A DNA stretch of 64,000 nucleotides from an uncultured Calothrix sp. (GTDB lineage: Bacteria; Cyanobacteriota; Cyanobacteriia; Cyanobacteriales; Nostocaceae), in the NCBI GenBank assembly GCA_937973965.1, contig CALJJQ010000047.1, forward strand, positions 24,360-88,359, read 5' to 3'. The translations under genes and the position numbers were made by a program. Under the pieces are notes generated by a model. That model saw nothing but the letters and a program-made list of their open reading frames with translations. It was not told where the DNA came from and made no database searches. Numbering within the stretch: position 1 is the first letter of the stretch; every line of letters starts with the position of its first letter. Positions 50,080 to 59,222 of this stretch are shown piece after piece.

Positions 50080-50295
50080 ATGTATCTGACGCAGAAGAAC
50101 CAAATTAGAAAACTGAATCAGTCTGGATTTGTTGCTCTGCGCGAGTTATGCCGACTGAGTAAGAATCTATATAAAGTAGGTTTGTACACCGTGCGGCAAT
50201 ACTTCTTTACTGAACGTAAACGTCTGCACTATGAATCTGCTTACCATTTGTGCAAAACTAACGAGAACTACAATTTACACATTGTAAGCTGTTGA
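50080..50295 (+). pseudogene. N-terminal fragment of an IS200/IS605-type tnpB
   Basis: The frame reads MYLTQKNQIRKLNQSGFVAL, RELCRLSKNLYKVGLYTVRQ and YESAYHLCKTNENYN, which is the N-terminal segment of TnpB proteins (RNA-guided nuclease of IS605/IS1341 elements). Complete TnpB has about 400 residues; only about 70 are present, and none of the RuvC catalytic motifs or the zinc finger. After ENYNLHIVSC a stop follows and no downstream frame restores homology. The plausible start is ATG 50080, as the upstream frame part encodes only hairpin and flank. Confidence 0.78.
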
Positions 50296-50456
50296 GGCTA
50301 TTTTGGCTGAAAAAAGTGCAAATACATGGGTATATAAAACTTCAAAATCTGGCATTTGTAATTTTTTGGGGTCTTTTGAAAAGTGGAAGGGGAAAGCTGA
50401 AAACTGTTCCCTACTCCCCATTCCCTACCCCTACTAAAAGACTTATTCAGCGACCC

Positions 50457-50540
50457 TAAGTAGGTAGGTGCAATTAAACATGCAACCGCAACGTGACCGA
50501 ACTCCCACTCCCGTACAGACGCGACATATCGTATCTCTCC
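50457..50540 (+). repeat. GTGCAATTAAACAT-family repeat
   Basis: It reads 'taagtaggtaggtgcaatta' and 'aacatgcaaccgcaacgtga', then 'cccgtacagacgcgacatatcg'. It belongs with 52497-52592 and the minus-strand copy at 47988-48088. The end lies just downstream of the arsR stop codon. Confidence 0.65.
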
Positions 50541-50547
50541 CTACTCC

Positions 50548-50874
50548 CTACTCACAACACTTCGGAGCGGGTATGATGGCAGAGGAGGATAGGGAAAATT
50601 GGGCAAGATAATCTTGTAAAAAGGCAAACTGGGCTAAATTCAGGCTGTAATAGATCCAACGTCCCTCTTGACGTGCATGAACCAGGTCAGCTTCCTTGAG
50701 ATTTTTTAAATGGAATGATAATTTCGATTGGCTCACACCCAGGATATCACAAAGGTCACACACACACATTTCTCTTTTTTGCAACAATTCCACCACACTC
50801 ACCCGTAGTGGATCGGAAAGTGCTTGAAAACCGACGATGACTTTTTCAAGTTTTTGAGTATGGGTAATTGACAT
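50548..50874 (-). CDS. arsR: ArsR/SmtB-family metal-responsive repressor
   Basis: Members are small winged-helix repressors released from DNA by metal or metalloid binding. The 108 residues contain the recognition segment GVSQSKLSFHLKNLKEADLV (about 46-65) and the wing RQEGRWIYYSLN. Cysteines C37, C39 and C42 in EMCVCDLCDILG form the arsenite/antimonite type site of ArsR (ELCVCDLC in E. coli), and two further cysteines at the C-terminus (APKCCE) could contribute. The ligand is likely As(III) or Sb(III), but no arsenic pump or reductase is adjacent: neighbours are a repeat and a decayed gene. It may act at a distance or on a lost operon. Confidence 0.9.
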   Translation of the reverse strand: MSITHTQKLEKVIVGFQALSDPLRVSVVELLQKREMCVCDLCDILGVSQSKLSFHLKNLKEADLVHARQEGRWIYYSLNLAQFAFLQDYLAQFSLSSSAIIPAPKCCE

Positions 50875-51159
50875 TTTTGATAATTTTCTTCGATGTGTGC
50901 TGTTTTTATTGTGAACAAGAGACTCCCTTATATGTCGGGGAAAAGGTATATTTGTTTACATTTTTTATTATACACGAGAAAAATTCAAGTAAAATTTACC
51001 CTAACTTCTATTACCCTTTAATTTTTCCATCCATAATCACAGATATATCTTTGTTTGAGGTGATTACCCTCAATCTTCTAGTGCAAAGGTCAAAACGTTT
51101 AAATAGATTCCGATTTTATTTTCCCTGGAACTGAACCCTATTAGCGTTTTCATCACCCT

Positions 51160-51595
51160 TTTCGCTTAATAGTTATCCCCTACGTCGTTTTCACAGACAC
51201 CAGAATCGATGGTATTTACCCCCAGTCGGTGATATTGTTTACTGGGATGAAGCTGAGGAAATTCCTTTACCTTTGTATTTATCGCCCTTGCTCAAGCTGC
51301 TTGGTATAATTCTACTATTGTTGCTGCCACCCACACTAATCTAACTTGGGCTGCGAAGTTGGTGGGGTTAGAGGTGAAAACTGTGACTATTCCCAGTTTG
51401 AATCTAAATACCTTGTGGGATTGGGCAAATTTACGTATTCAAGCTGTGCGATTAGCTGGTGTGACCGAGGTGAAATTGTAACTGACACCAGAGATAGTAG
51501 GGGAAATTTTGCTGCGTGCTGAAGGTTGTTGGCGAACTGCTGCAACTTATCTGCATATTTGGACTGCGACAGTTGCTGATCAACAATCAAGTTAA
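51160..51595 (+). pseudogene. Decayed coding sequence, family not recognised
   Basis: Three consecutive frames give protein-like sequence: YPLRRFHRHQNRWYLPPVGD and IVYWDEAEEIPLPLYLSPLL (about 51170-51295), then after a frameshift AQAAWYNSTIVAATHTNLTW and VGLEVKTVTIPSLNLNTLWD up to a TAA at 51479-51481, then PEIVGEILLRAEGCWRTAAT to 51595. The consistent codon character across the breaks suggests a gene of about 140 residues with at least one shift and one stop. An antisense frame at 51387-51590 is less convincing. I cannot name the family. Confidence 0.45.
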
Positions 51596-51779
51596 ACTCA
51601 ATTTCAACTATTCACGTTAAATTAATTAACTACCGACAGACAAAATTGCGAAAATGTGTTATGAATAATACACAGGGTTTTGCATCTGAGAAATTTTCTC
51701 CCATACTGAATGAATTTATGTATGAAGTGGGTATGTTGATTTCAGAATCAGTTTTACCTATCCCAACTGCAAAACTACT

Positions 51780-52352
51780 ATGATTGAAATCCTGTCTGCA
51801 CTTTCAGTTTCGGCAGCAACGGGAATCAGAATTGCTTTACCTTTACTATGTATTGGCATTCTCCACGGACATGACCTCTGGTCGCAGGTTCCCGTACTAT
51901 CCCGTATTTATCCCCCGTTTTTATTATTTTTATTAATAGCTTGGTCTGTATTTGAAATTTTTGCTTCCAAAAAATTAACTGGACAAAGAATTCTACAAAT
52001 TATTCAATTATTTTTGAGTCCTGTTGTGGGTGCGATCGCGGGAATTACCTGTGCCCAAGCAACGGAAATACCTCTGTGGATAGTTGCTATCACTGGTGGC
52101 ACTATTGCTTTAGTTTTGCAACTAGTTCAAGTTGGTTGGTTTTTCCGTTTGCGTGGTTTACCTGTGTGGGTGGCTTTTATCCAAGATGGTCTATGTGTCG
52201 CTTTAGTTTTTTTGGCTTTTGATGCTCCTTGTCAGGGTGGATTAATCGCTTTATCACTGCTATGGATGGCAGTCCGTAGCAGTCGCTATTGGTATAATTG
52301 GTATCAAACAGGCAAACTTCCTGGAAACCAGTATCTACGAATACAACTATAG
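51780..52352 (+). CDS. DUF4126-family membrane protein, 190 aa
   Basis: About five hydrophobic helices fill the chain, starting with the family-like LSVSAATGIRIALPLLCIGI and including PPFLLFLLIAWSVFEIFASK and IPLWIVAITGGTIALVLQLV. The C-terminus is basic and aromatic (SSRYWYNWYQTGKLPGNQ) and probably cytoplasmic. I assign DUF4126 from the N-terminal glycine-rich motif; members are inner-membrane proteins with no known function. The gene stands alone on its strand, after a decayed gene and before a repeat. Confidence 0.8.
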   Translation: MIEILSALSVSAATGIRIALPLLCIGILHGHDLWSQVPVLSRIYPPFLLFLLIAWSVFEIFASKKLTGQRILQIIQLFLSPVVGAIAGITCAQATEIPLWIVAITGGTIALVLQLVQVGWFFRLRGLPVWVAFIQDGLCVALVFLAFDAPCQGGLIALSLLWMAVRSSRYWYNWYQTGKLPGNQYLRIQL

Positions 52353-52496
52353 AAGTTAATGTTTACCATTTGCCTCGCGATAAATACCTAATCCGGATTT
52401 CTTAAACCCCGAAAATAGGGAATAGGTAGTAGTGAAAAAAGGCAAAACCTGAATTTTGCCCCTAGTAATTTTCAGCAAAACCTGACTTTGCTGGAT

Positions 52497-52592
52497 AAGT
52501 AGGTAGGTGCAATTAAACATAAAACCACAATGTAACCAATCATTCGGCGAAAAGCCTTACCCCCGTACAGACGCGATATATCGCGTCTCTCC
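52497..52592 (+). repeat. GTGCAATTAAACAT-family repeat
   Basis: This copy reads 'taagtaggtaggtgcaatta', 'accacaatgtaaccaatcat', 'ggcgaaaagccttac' and ends with the palindrome GACGCGATATATCGCGTC (52570-52587). It lies immediately downstream of the hemH stop codon. The preceding 52353-52496 holds no gene. Confidence 0.65.
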
Positions 52593-52597
52593 TTCAC

Positions 52598-53764
52598 TTA
52601 CTGCAAAATGCCGATCATATGTAACAAACCATGTCCGGTAATTAATTCCACCAACAGACCAATAAAGCCAATCATGGCAATGCGTCCATTCCAAACTTCC
52701 GCACTGGTGGTAATCCCCCATTCCCAACGTTCGGGAGGGTAAATTTTCACCTTTTTCTTCATTTGGGTCACTTGGGCTAAATCTAAGTTCGGTGCTTGCA
52801 AAGCATCAATGACTAAATCTGCTAAAGCACGGATAAATATTGGGTGGGTATTTAAAGCCGGAACACGACGGAAATGCTCAATCCCGTTTTCTTCGGCAAT
52901 TTCCCGATACTCAATATCAATTTCCTGTAGGGTCTCAATATGCTCGGATACAAAGCTAATGGGGACTACAACTATCTCTCGAATATTTTTGGCTCCCAAT
53001 TCCGCGATCGCATCCTCCGTATAGGGTTGTAGCCACTCTACCGGACCGACTCGACTTTGATAGGCTAAGGTGTATTCATTCGGACGCTTGAGGGTGCGCA
53101 TAATCAATTCCGTGCATTCCTCAATTTCCTGTTGATAGGGGTCGCCTGCCTCTTCTACGTAACTTTTCGGGACTCCGTGGGCGCTAAAAAATACATGTAC
53201 TCGGTCAGGTTCAGGAAATTGATCTAGTTCTTGAGCAATGAGTTCTGCCATTGCTTGCAAGTAACCTGGTTGTTTATACCAGGAAGGAATAACGGTGTAA
53301 TCTATCTGTTGAAGCTGGGTATTTCCTTGCCAAATTTTCTCTAAAAGCCGAAAACTCGAACCACTGGTACTAATGGAAAACTGGGGATACAAAGGTAGAA
53401 TTACCAACTTTTGAATCCCATCTTGGACAATTCGTGCTAGGGCTTCCTCTGTAAACGGATGCCAATAGCGCATCCCAATATATATATTGGCATTTTCCCC
53501 CAAGTCCTTCAACTGCGATCGCAATGCTTCTCCCTGAGCTTCGGTAATTTGCCTTAATGGCGAACCACCACCTATTTGCCGATAATTTTCCTGGGAACGT
53601 TTGGTGCGTCGCGCTGCTATCAACCAGGCTAAAGGTCTCTGTAACCAACGAAACGGCAGGCGGATAATCTCTGGGTCAGAGAATAAATTATATAAGAAAG
53701 GTTGCACGTCCTCTAATGTATCTGGACCGCCGAGATTGAGCAATAAAACGCCTACACGACCCAT
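52598..53764 (-). CDS. hemH: Ferrochelatase with C-terminal chlorophyll-a/b-binding-like helix
   Basis: It inserts ferrous iron into protoporphyrin IX to make haem. The first 320 residues are the catalytic domain: [20 protein letters not shown] at the N-terminus, the active-site histidine H196 in [20 protein letters not shown] and the glutamate of [21 protein letters not shown] linker of about 30 residues leads to a single hydrophobic helix with the light-harvesting motif ExxNxR ([20 protein letters not shown]), found in cyanobacterial and chloroplast ferrochelatases and related to high-light-inducible proteins. The helix anchors the enzyme in the thylakoid membrane and can bind pigment. It is transcribed divergently from the methyltransferase gene. 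Confidence 0.97.
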   Translation of the reverse strand: MGRVGVLLLNLGGPDTLEDVQPFLYNLFSDPEIIRLPFRWLQRPLAWLIAARRTKRSQENYRQIGGGSPLRQITEAQGEALRSQLKDLGENANIYIGMRYWHPFTEEALARIVQDGIQKLVILPLYPQFSISTSGSSFRLLEKIWQGNTQLQQIDYTVIPSWYKQPGYLQAMAELIAQELDQFPEPDRVHVFFSAHGVPKSYVEEAGDPYQQEIEECTELIMRTLKRPNEYTLAYQSRVGPVEWLQPYTEDAIAELGAKNIREIVVVPISFVSEHIETLQEIDIEYREIAEENGIEHFRRVPALNTHPIFIRALADLVIDALQAPNLDLAQVTQMKKKVKIYPPERWEWGITTSAEVWNGRIAMIGFIGLLVELITGHGLLHMIGILQ

Positions 53765-53858
53765 AAAAATTTCCTTCCCCCAATCTTTTTCAGGTTTTTT
53801 ACTTATGTTAACAATATATCCTTATTAAATATATAGATTAGCAGCAAGGATATACCCT

Positions 53859-54503
53859 GTGGCTACAATTTTTCGCGAACTTAGCTACCGTTACCAATGG
53901 TTGTACGACACAATCGCTAAAATCAGCGCTTTGGCTGTCGGTGGTGAGGCCAAATTTCGCCGTTTAGCGATACAAAACTTAACAATTAGTTCAGACAGCA
54001 AGGTTCTGGATTTGTGTTGTGGAAGTGGACAAGCAACGTCTGTTTTGGTCGAGTATTCCCACCATGTCACCGGATTAGATGCATCTCCCCTCTCCTTACA
54101 ACGCGCTCAAAAAAACGTTCCCCAAGCCAAGTACATTCAGGGATTTGCCGAAGCAATTCCCCTACCCGATGGAGAGTTTGATCTAGTTCACACTAGTGCT
54201 GCACTCCACGAAATGGAACCACAGCAATTGCAAGAAATTCTCGATGAAGTATACCGTATTCTCAAGCCAGGAGGTATATTTACTTTGGTTGATTTTCACA
54301 GTCCCATGAGTTTGTGGATGAAACCGGGGATCGCCGTATTTTTTTGGTTATTTGAAACCCATACCGCGTGGCAATTTTTGGACACTGATTTATCGGTGTT
54401 ACTAACCCAGAGGAGATTTGAAATACTTCAAAAAACTTTATATGCAGGAGGGAGTTTACAGGTAATTCAGGCTCGCAAAGGTGAAATAATTGAGAACCAG
54501 TAG
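53859..54503 (+). CDS. Class I SAM-dependent methyltransferase, 214 aa
   Basis: The Rossmann-type fold is clear: motif I LDLCCGSGQATSVLVEYSHH (about residues 50-69), an acidic loop GLDASPLSLQRAQ, motif GFAEAIPLPDGEFDLVHTSA and the post-motif RILKPGGIFTLVDFHSPMSL. The pattern resembles UbiE/menaquinone and sterol-type methyltransferases (Methyltransf_11), but the substrate cannot be told. The start is GTG at 53859, with AAGGA about 9 bases upstream; no ATG fits better. A hydrophobic stretch near residue 150 (KPGIAVFFWLFETHTAW) may mediate membrane or lipid contact. It is divergent from hemH, 94 bp apart. Confidence 0.85.
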   Translation: MATIFRELSYRYQWLYDTIAKISALAVGGEAKFRRLAIQNLTISSDSKVLDLCCGSGQATSVLVEYSHHVTGLDASPLSLQRAQKNVPQAKYIQGFAEAIPLPDGEFDLVHTSAALHEMEPQQLQEILDEVYRILKPGGIFTLVDFHSPMSLWMKPGIAVFFWLFETHTAWQFLDTDLSVLLTQRRFEILQKTLYAGGSLQVIQARKGEIIENQ

Positions 54504-54613
54504 ATAAACTCAATCAGTGTTTTCGATTAGAACTCAGCCGTCAACAGGTTGAATATACAAATTAAAATGGGAATGGGTCAACATCTTGTACCCCATTTCC
54601 CTTTGGGAATAAT

Positions 54614-54642
54614 TTGCGCTCACCAAAAGTTTATGCTACACT
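54614..54642 (+). promoter_or_regulatory. Probable sigma-70-type promoter of tRNA-Val
   Basis: TTGCGC at 54614-54619 and TACACT at 54637-54642 are separated by 17 bases, a standard spacing, and the expected start would fall about 5 bases before the tRNA. Placement by consensus only. Confidence 0.5.
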
Positions 54643-54653
54643 AGGGAAGGTGC

Positions 54654-54727
54654 GGACGTATAGCTCAGATGGTTAGAGTACGTCGTTGACATCGACGGGG
54701 TCACTGGTTCGAGTCCAGTTACGTCCA
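54654..54727 (+). tRNA. tRNA-Val (anticodon GAC)
   Basis: The 74-nt sequence folds as a cloverleaf: acceptor GGACGTA with TACGTCC and discriminator A, D arm GCTC-AGATGGTTA-GAGT, anticodon stem CGTCG/CGACG with loop TTGACAT giving anticodon GAC (codons GUC/GUU), and T arm ACTGG-TTCGAGT-CCAGT. CCA is not encoded. Confidence 0.97.
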
Positions 54728-55024
54728 TTAAAAATGGAGTTTAGTATATACTACCACACGCTGGTTTAATAGGGTGGAGGTAAATCGTATTTGCTCAAAT
54801 GGAAAACATACAATCTGGTTGAGCGCTTGTTTTTGGCAACGAAAAATTAACCCCAACCAACGAAAAACGTCAAAGTTGCGTAGCAATTAAGTGTTGCTTG
54901 TAGGTTGGGATGCAATTCTCCCAGATTGGGGATAAAACGACCTATTGATACCAGAGTTTCCTCGCTGGGGGAGTCGTAGCGATCGCAAAATCCCTAGCGA
55001 CAATCCCACCAAAGTAATTGTAAC
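54728..55024. other. Intergenic region between tRNA-Val and a decayed gene
   Basis: It includes 'tgtaggttgggatgcaatt' at 54899, a lone end of the GTAGGTTGGG family, and a HIP1 octamer near 54980. There is no supported gene, though the beginning of the DUF2252 gene may have been here. Confidence 0.4.
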
Positions 55025-55737
55025 CAGACTTTTTTGCAACTAACAGAGGAAGTAAACGGAAAACGACGGTTTATTGACCAACCACCGCAGATATATCATT
55101 TACCCCATCACGAAGAATATTTTCAGGAGATAGAGTTAATCTTTGAACAATATCGGGATACACTACAGAGCGATCGCCAATTTTGATTAGACCGCTACCG
55201 TTTAGTAGATGTGGCCATCAAGGTGGTGGGTGTGGGTAGTGTGGGTTACTCACTGCGGAGTGGCATTGCTTGTAAGTAATGATAATTACCCTTTACTGTT
55301 GCAGTATAAAGAAGCTCGTCCCTCAGTCCTGGAACCCTACGCAGGTGAATGTCCCTATTCCCACAATGGACAGCGTATCGTCAATGGTCAACGTTTAATG
55401 CAAGCTGCTAGTGATATTTTTTTGGGTTGGACAAGTAATAGTCGCGGACAGGATTTTTATTTCCGCCAATTATAAGGACATGAAAACCTCCATTAAACTC
55501 AAGGGAATGTCTGCTAGGGGTTTGGAGGATTACGCAGAAATTTGTGGTTGCAACCTAGCTCGTACTCATGCTCGTTCTGGTGATGCTGTGATAATTAGTA
55601 GTTACCTGGGAAAGAGTGATACTTTTGACTCTGCGGTGACAGACTTTGCCCTCACCTATGCTCATCAGGTGGAACAGGATTATCAAGCATTGGTAGCAGC
55701 AGTGAAATCTGGTCAAATTGAGGCAAATCATCTATAG
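55025..55737 (+). pseudogene. Decayed DUF2252-family gene, C-terminal half
   Basis: Three reading frames used one after another reconstruct the C-terminal half of a DUF2252 protein. Frame from 55025: EVNGKRRFIDQPPQIYHLPH and, past an in-frame TGA at 55184-55186, LDRYRLVDVAIKVVGVGSVG. Frame to about 55475: LLQYKEARPSVLEPYAG and RIVNGQRLMQAASDIFLGWT. Frame from about 55470: YKDMKTSIKLKGMSARGLED and CNLARTHARSGDAVIISSYL up to TAG at 55737. Complete members have about 400-450 residues; about 235 can be traced. With one stop, two shifts and no N-terminal half, the gene is dead. The family is related to kinases by fold, with unknown function. Confidence 0.82.
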
Positions 55738-55857
55738 ATTGTGATTTCATTGCGGTTTTTAAAAACTTATGTTCTATGATCAAGGCTTGTTCAAAACCCC
55801 TTGTAAGGCTTTATTCTGTACCCTGTATTCTATATGCTTTAATTCTACTATAAGTTG

Positions 55858-56307
55858 CTAGCGTCTCAAACCGATTACCCCTTCCAGATCAGCACCTTGG
55901 AAGTTGGCTCCAGTCACATCAGCGTTGGTTAAATTTGCACCTTCCAAATCCGCATTGGCAAAGTTGGCTCCCCGAAGGTTGGCATTAGTTAAATTTGCCT
56001 TTTCCAGGTCTGCACCGGTTAAATCAGCGTTACTTAGATTTACACCTTGAAGGTCTGCACGTTCCAGTTTTGCACCTCGGAGATTACAACCTGGACACTC
56101 ACGATTTGACAGTAATCGGTTCACAGCACCTTTGGTGTTGACGTTTTCAGAATTTACTTGCGTTACAGGAGAAGGTGCTGCTTGTTCTGCTGGGGGAAGA
56201 GGAGTAGTTGCTTGGGGTTGTTCTGGATTCCCACATCCCACAATTAAACTGGAGAATACCAACGCGATCGCACTTATAATTGTGGGTGTTTGTAATTTGC
56301 AAATCAT
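55858..56307 (-). CDS. Pentapeptide-repeat lipoprotein, 149 aa
   Basis: The N-terminus is a lipoprotein signal with the lipobox LIVGC (Cys about residue 25), so the protein should be tethered to a membrane. A Pro/Gln/Thr/Ala-rich linker of about 40 residues follows. Then comes the cap VNRLLSNRECPGCNLRGAKL and about 12 pentapeptide units (for example ADLQGVNLSNADLTGADLEK), forming a short right-handed beta helix. The cap with its CxxC pair matches the secreted protein at 32311-32769, which lacks the lipid anchor. Function unknown. It stands alone, 120 bp downstream of the DUF2252 remnant in the opposite orientation. Confidence 0.88.
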   Translation of the reverse strand: MICKLQTPTIISAIALVFSSLIVGCGNPEQPQATTPLPPAEQAAPSPVTQVNSENVNTKGAVNRLLSNRECPGCNLRGAKLERADLQGVNLSNADLTGADLEKANLTNANLRGANFANADLEGANLTNADVTGANFQGADLEGVIGLRR

Positions 56308-56574
56308 GATTAATTAATCGGTGCTATTTATCTTCTACCCCATGCATCCTAACCAAATGTAATCTTGTCAGTCTTCTTTCGGAGGGATAAAAATAATCAA
56401 AGCAGTATATTGCCTTCGATATAAGCATTTATTCTCCCAGTTATATTTTTCCCTCATCCCATACCCTTGATTTCAGGTTATACTGTTTTACTTTGGAACT
56501 GTATTGGAATATGCTAGAGAAATTCAACTGTGATCGCATCACCGAGTTAAAGTCATGATTTTGACTGTATTTAC
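56308..56574. other. Intergenic region upstream of the lipoprotein gene
   Basis: No gene is seen. The region should hold the lipoprotein promoter; 'taattaattaa'-type AT-rich stretches are frequent, but no box can be named with confidence. Confidence 0.4.
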
Positions 56575-56599
56575 AAAAAAAGGGTGATTAATCACCCTT
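56575..56599 (-). terminator. Rho-independent terminator of the phosphoketolase gene
   Basis: On the minus strand the perfect 20-base palindrome AAGGGTGATTAATCACCCTT is followed directly by a run of T residues, about 30 bases after the stop codon of the gene. This is the clearest terminator in the window. Confidence 0.85.
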
Positions 56600-56629
56600 G
56601 CAAGCAACCAATTAATTAATCCCTATTAC

Positions 56630-59074
56630 CTACCAAGGCCATCTCCAATCGAGAATTTCTGGTTTATCAATACCATGCTCATAAGCATAATTACGACACT
56701 CAATTTGCTGGTTTCTAAATGCTTCCTTGGCATGAGCGCCAGTAACCTGTAAACTGGGAACGCGATCAATCACATCCATTGCTAAACTAAAACGGTCGAT
56801 TTGATTATTAATTGCCAATTCCAAGGGGGTATTAATATTTCCTTGTTCTTTATAACCACGCACATGTAAATTATGGTGATTGGTGCGACGGTAAGTGAGA
56901 CGGTGAATCAACCAGGGATAACCGTGGAAGTTGAAAATAATCGGTTTATTGGTGGTAAATAAACTATCAAAATCCCGGTCACTTAATCCGTGGGGATGTT
57001 CGCTACTCGGTTGAAGTTTAAATAAATCCACGACGTTGATGAAACGGATTTTTAAATTGGGGAAATGTTCCCGCAACAAGACTGTGGCTGCTAAAGCTTC
57101 TTGGGTGGGAATATCACCTGCACAAGCCATAACAACATCGGGTTCACATCCCTGGTCGTTACTAGCCCAATCCCATAAGCCAATGCCTTTGGTGCAGTGT
57201 TGAATGGCTGCATCCATATCCAGATATTGTAGGTGCAATTGTTTGTCGGAAACAATCACATTAACATAGTTTTTACTGCGTAAACAGTGGTCGGCAACGG
57301 AAAGCAAACTGTTGACATCGGGTGGTAAATAGATCCGTGTCACTTCTGGACTTTTATTTAAAACGATATCCAGAAAACCGGGGTCTTGGTGGGTAAATCC
57401 GTTGTGGTCTTGTCGCCAAACGGTGGAAGTAATTAATAGATTCAAGGAAGAAATATCGGCTCGCCAAGGAATATGATTACAGATTTGTAACCATTTACAA
57501 TGTTGATTCACCATTGAATCAATGACGTGAACAAATGATTCATAGGTGGAGAAAAATCCATGTCTTCCGGTGAGTAAATACCCTTCTAACCATCCTTCTA
57601 AGGTATGTTCACTCAACATTTCCATGACCCGACCTTCGGGGGAAAGTTCACCTCCGTCGCTGTCTTCGGGTAAATACTCGGCTAACCAGAATTTTTTGCT
57701 GACTTCATAAATTGCATCCAGTTTATTGGATGTATTTTCGTCAGGACCAAAGACGCGGAAAATGTCCATATTTTCCCGCATGACATCCCTTAAAAAGACT
57801 CCTAGGGGTTTGGTGTTTCCGTACTGAATTTGCCCTGGTTTGTCAACTTTGACTCCATATTTGCGAAAGTCGGGCATTTTCAAATCCCGGCGTAATAATC
57901 CACCGTTAGCATGGGGATTGGCACTCATGCGCAGATTCCCTGTGGGTGATAGGGAGCGCAATTCTGGAATTAACCGCCCATTTTCGTCAAATAACTCCTC
58001 TGGTTTGTAGCTGCGCATCCAAGCTTCTAATTGCTGGAGATGGGCGGGATTTTCGCTGACATTGGCAATGGGGACTTGATGCGATCGCCAAAATCCTTCA
58101 ATTTTTTTATTATCGACGCTTTCTGGTCCTGTCCAGCCTTTGGGGGTACGCAAAACAATCATTGGCCATCGGGGACGTTTGGCTACTCCTGTTGTCCGAG
58201 CTTCGTACTGAATGGCATGGATTTCTTTGACACAATGTTCCAGGGTTGCTGCCATTGCTTGGTGCATGGTTTCCGGGTCGGAACCTTCTACAAAGTATGG
58301 TTGATAACCATAACCCCGAAATAGGTCTGTCAGTTCATCGTGGCTAATGCGAGCGAGGATGGTAGGGTTATTGATTTTGTAACCATTTAGGTGCAATATG
58401 GGCAGTACTGCGCCGTCCCGAATTGGGTTGATGAATTTGTTGGAGTGCCATGATGTGGCCAAGGGTCCGGTTTCGGACTCTCCATCCCCCGGCATTGCGA
58501 CCACAATTAAATCGGGGTTGTCAAAGGCTGCACCGTAGGCATGGGATAAACAGTAACCTAATTCTCCCCCTTCGTGAATGGAACCCGGTGTTTCCGGTGT
58601 GCAATGGCTACCAATTCCCCCTGGGAAAGAAAATGCTTTAAAAAACCTGGCCATTCCTTCCACATCTTCACTTTTGTCGGGATAAATCTCGGAGTAGGTT
58701 CCCTCCAAGTAGCAAGGTCCGAGTACCCCCGGTGCGCCATGTCCTGCACCTGCGAGAAATATCATGTTTTGATGATATTTGTTGATAATCCGGTTTAGAT
58801 GAGTCCAAACAAAACTCATCCCCGGACTTGATCCCCAGTGTCCTAATAGACGTTTTTTGATGTGTTCAATTTGTAAAGGTTGGCGCAACAGAGGATTATC
58901 CCGTAGATATATCATACCAACAGCGAGATAATTACAAGCACGCCACCAAGCATGGAGTTTTCGGACTTCTTCTGCACTTAAGGGTTGGTCGGTAATGGTT
59001 GCTCGTGCCTTTCCGTAGGGTGTAATGGATGAAACTGATGATGATATGTTGGGTTTATTTGGTGATGCCACCAT
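56630..59074 (-). CDS. xfp: Phosphoketolase (xylulose-5-phosphate/fructose-6-phosphate)
   Basis: It splits xylulose-5-phosphate or fructose-6-phosphate with phosphate into acetyl-phosphate and an aldose phosphate, using thiamine diphosphate, and so gives a carbon-saving route to acetyl-CoA. The 814 residues are full length. Visible family blocks are [40 protein letters not shown], the TPP region [20 protein letters not shown] and [20 protein letters not shown] in the second half. GGGAG precedes the ATG. It lies 148 bp downstream of pyruvate kinase on the same strand, so the two may be co-regulated. The operon-typical ackA/pta partner is not in the window. Confidence 0.96.
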   Translation of the reverse strand: MVASPNKPNISSSVSSITPYGKARATITDQPLSAEEVRKLHAWWRACNYLAVGMIYLRDNPLLRQPLQIEHIKKRLLGHWGSSPGMSFVWTHLNRIINKYHQNMIFLAGAGHGAPGVLGPCYLEGTYSEIYPDKSEDVEGMARFFKAFSFPGGIGSHCTPETPGSIHEGGELGYCLSHAYGAAFDNPDLIVVAMPGDGESETGPLATSWHSNKFINPIRDGAVLPILHLNGYKINNPTILARISHDELTDLFRGYGYQPYFVEGSDPETMHQAMAATLEHCVKEIHAIQYEARTTGVAKRPRWPMIVLRTPKGWTGPESVDNKKIEGFWRSHQVPIANVSENPAHLQQLEAWMRSYKPEELFDENGRLIPELRSLSPTGNLRMSANPHANGGLLRRDLKMPDFRKYGVKVDKPGQIQYGNTKPLGVFLRDVMRENMDIFRVFGPDENTSNKLDAIYEVSKKFWLAEYLPEDSDGGELSPEGRVMEMLSEHTLEGWLEGYLLTGRHGFFSTYESFVHVIDSMVNQHCKWLQICNHIPWRADISSLNLLITSTVWRQDHNGFTHQDPGFLDIVLNKSPEVTRIYLPPDVNSLLSVADHCLRSKNYVNVIVSDKQLHLQYLDMDAAIQHCTKGIGLWDWASNDQGCEPDVVMACAGDIPTQEALAATVLLREHFPNLKIRFINVVDLFKLQPSSEHPHGLSDRDFDSLFTTNKPIIFNFHGYPWLIHRLTYRRTNHHNLHVRGYKEQGNINTPLELAINNQIDRFSLAMDVIDRVPSLQVTGAHAKEAFRNQQIECRNYAYEHGIDKPEILDWRWPW

Positions 59075-59222
59075 AATTTTTGCTCCCGTTTCAATTTGAG
59101 ATTTTGGATTCTTCGATTTTGGATTTTAGATTTTGGATTACTCTAGGTAGGGTATAAATTAGCCAAAACCTTTCCTTCTCCCTCCCTCCCCTTCCCCTTC
59201 TACTTCAGTATGCAAAAAAAAT

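Noticed and set aside
47793..55737. A defence or genomic island between the two tRNA genes
   Set aside because: Decayed TnpB, YoeB and DUF2252 genes are present, but housekeeping genes (rfbD, hemH) are interspersed, and no integrase or duplicated tRNA end was found.
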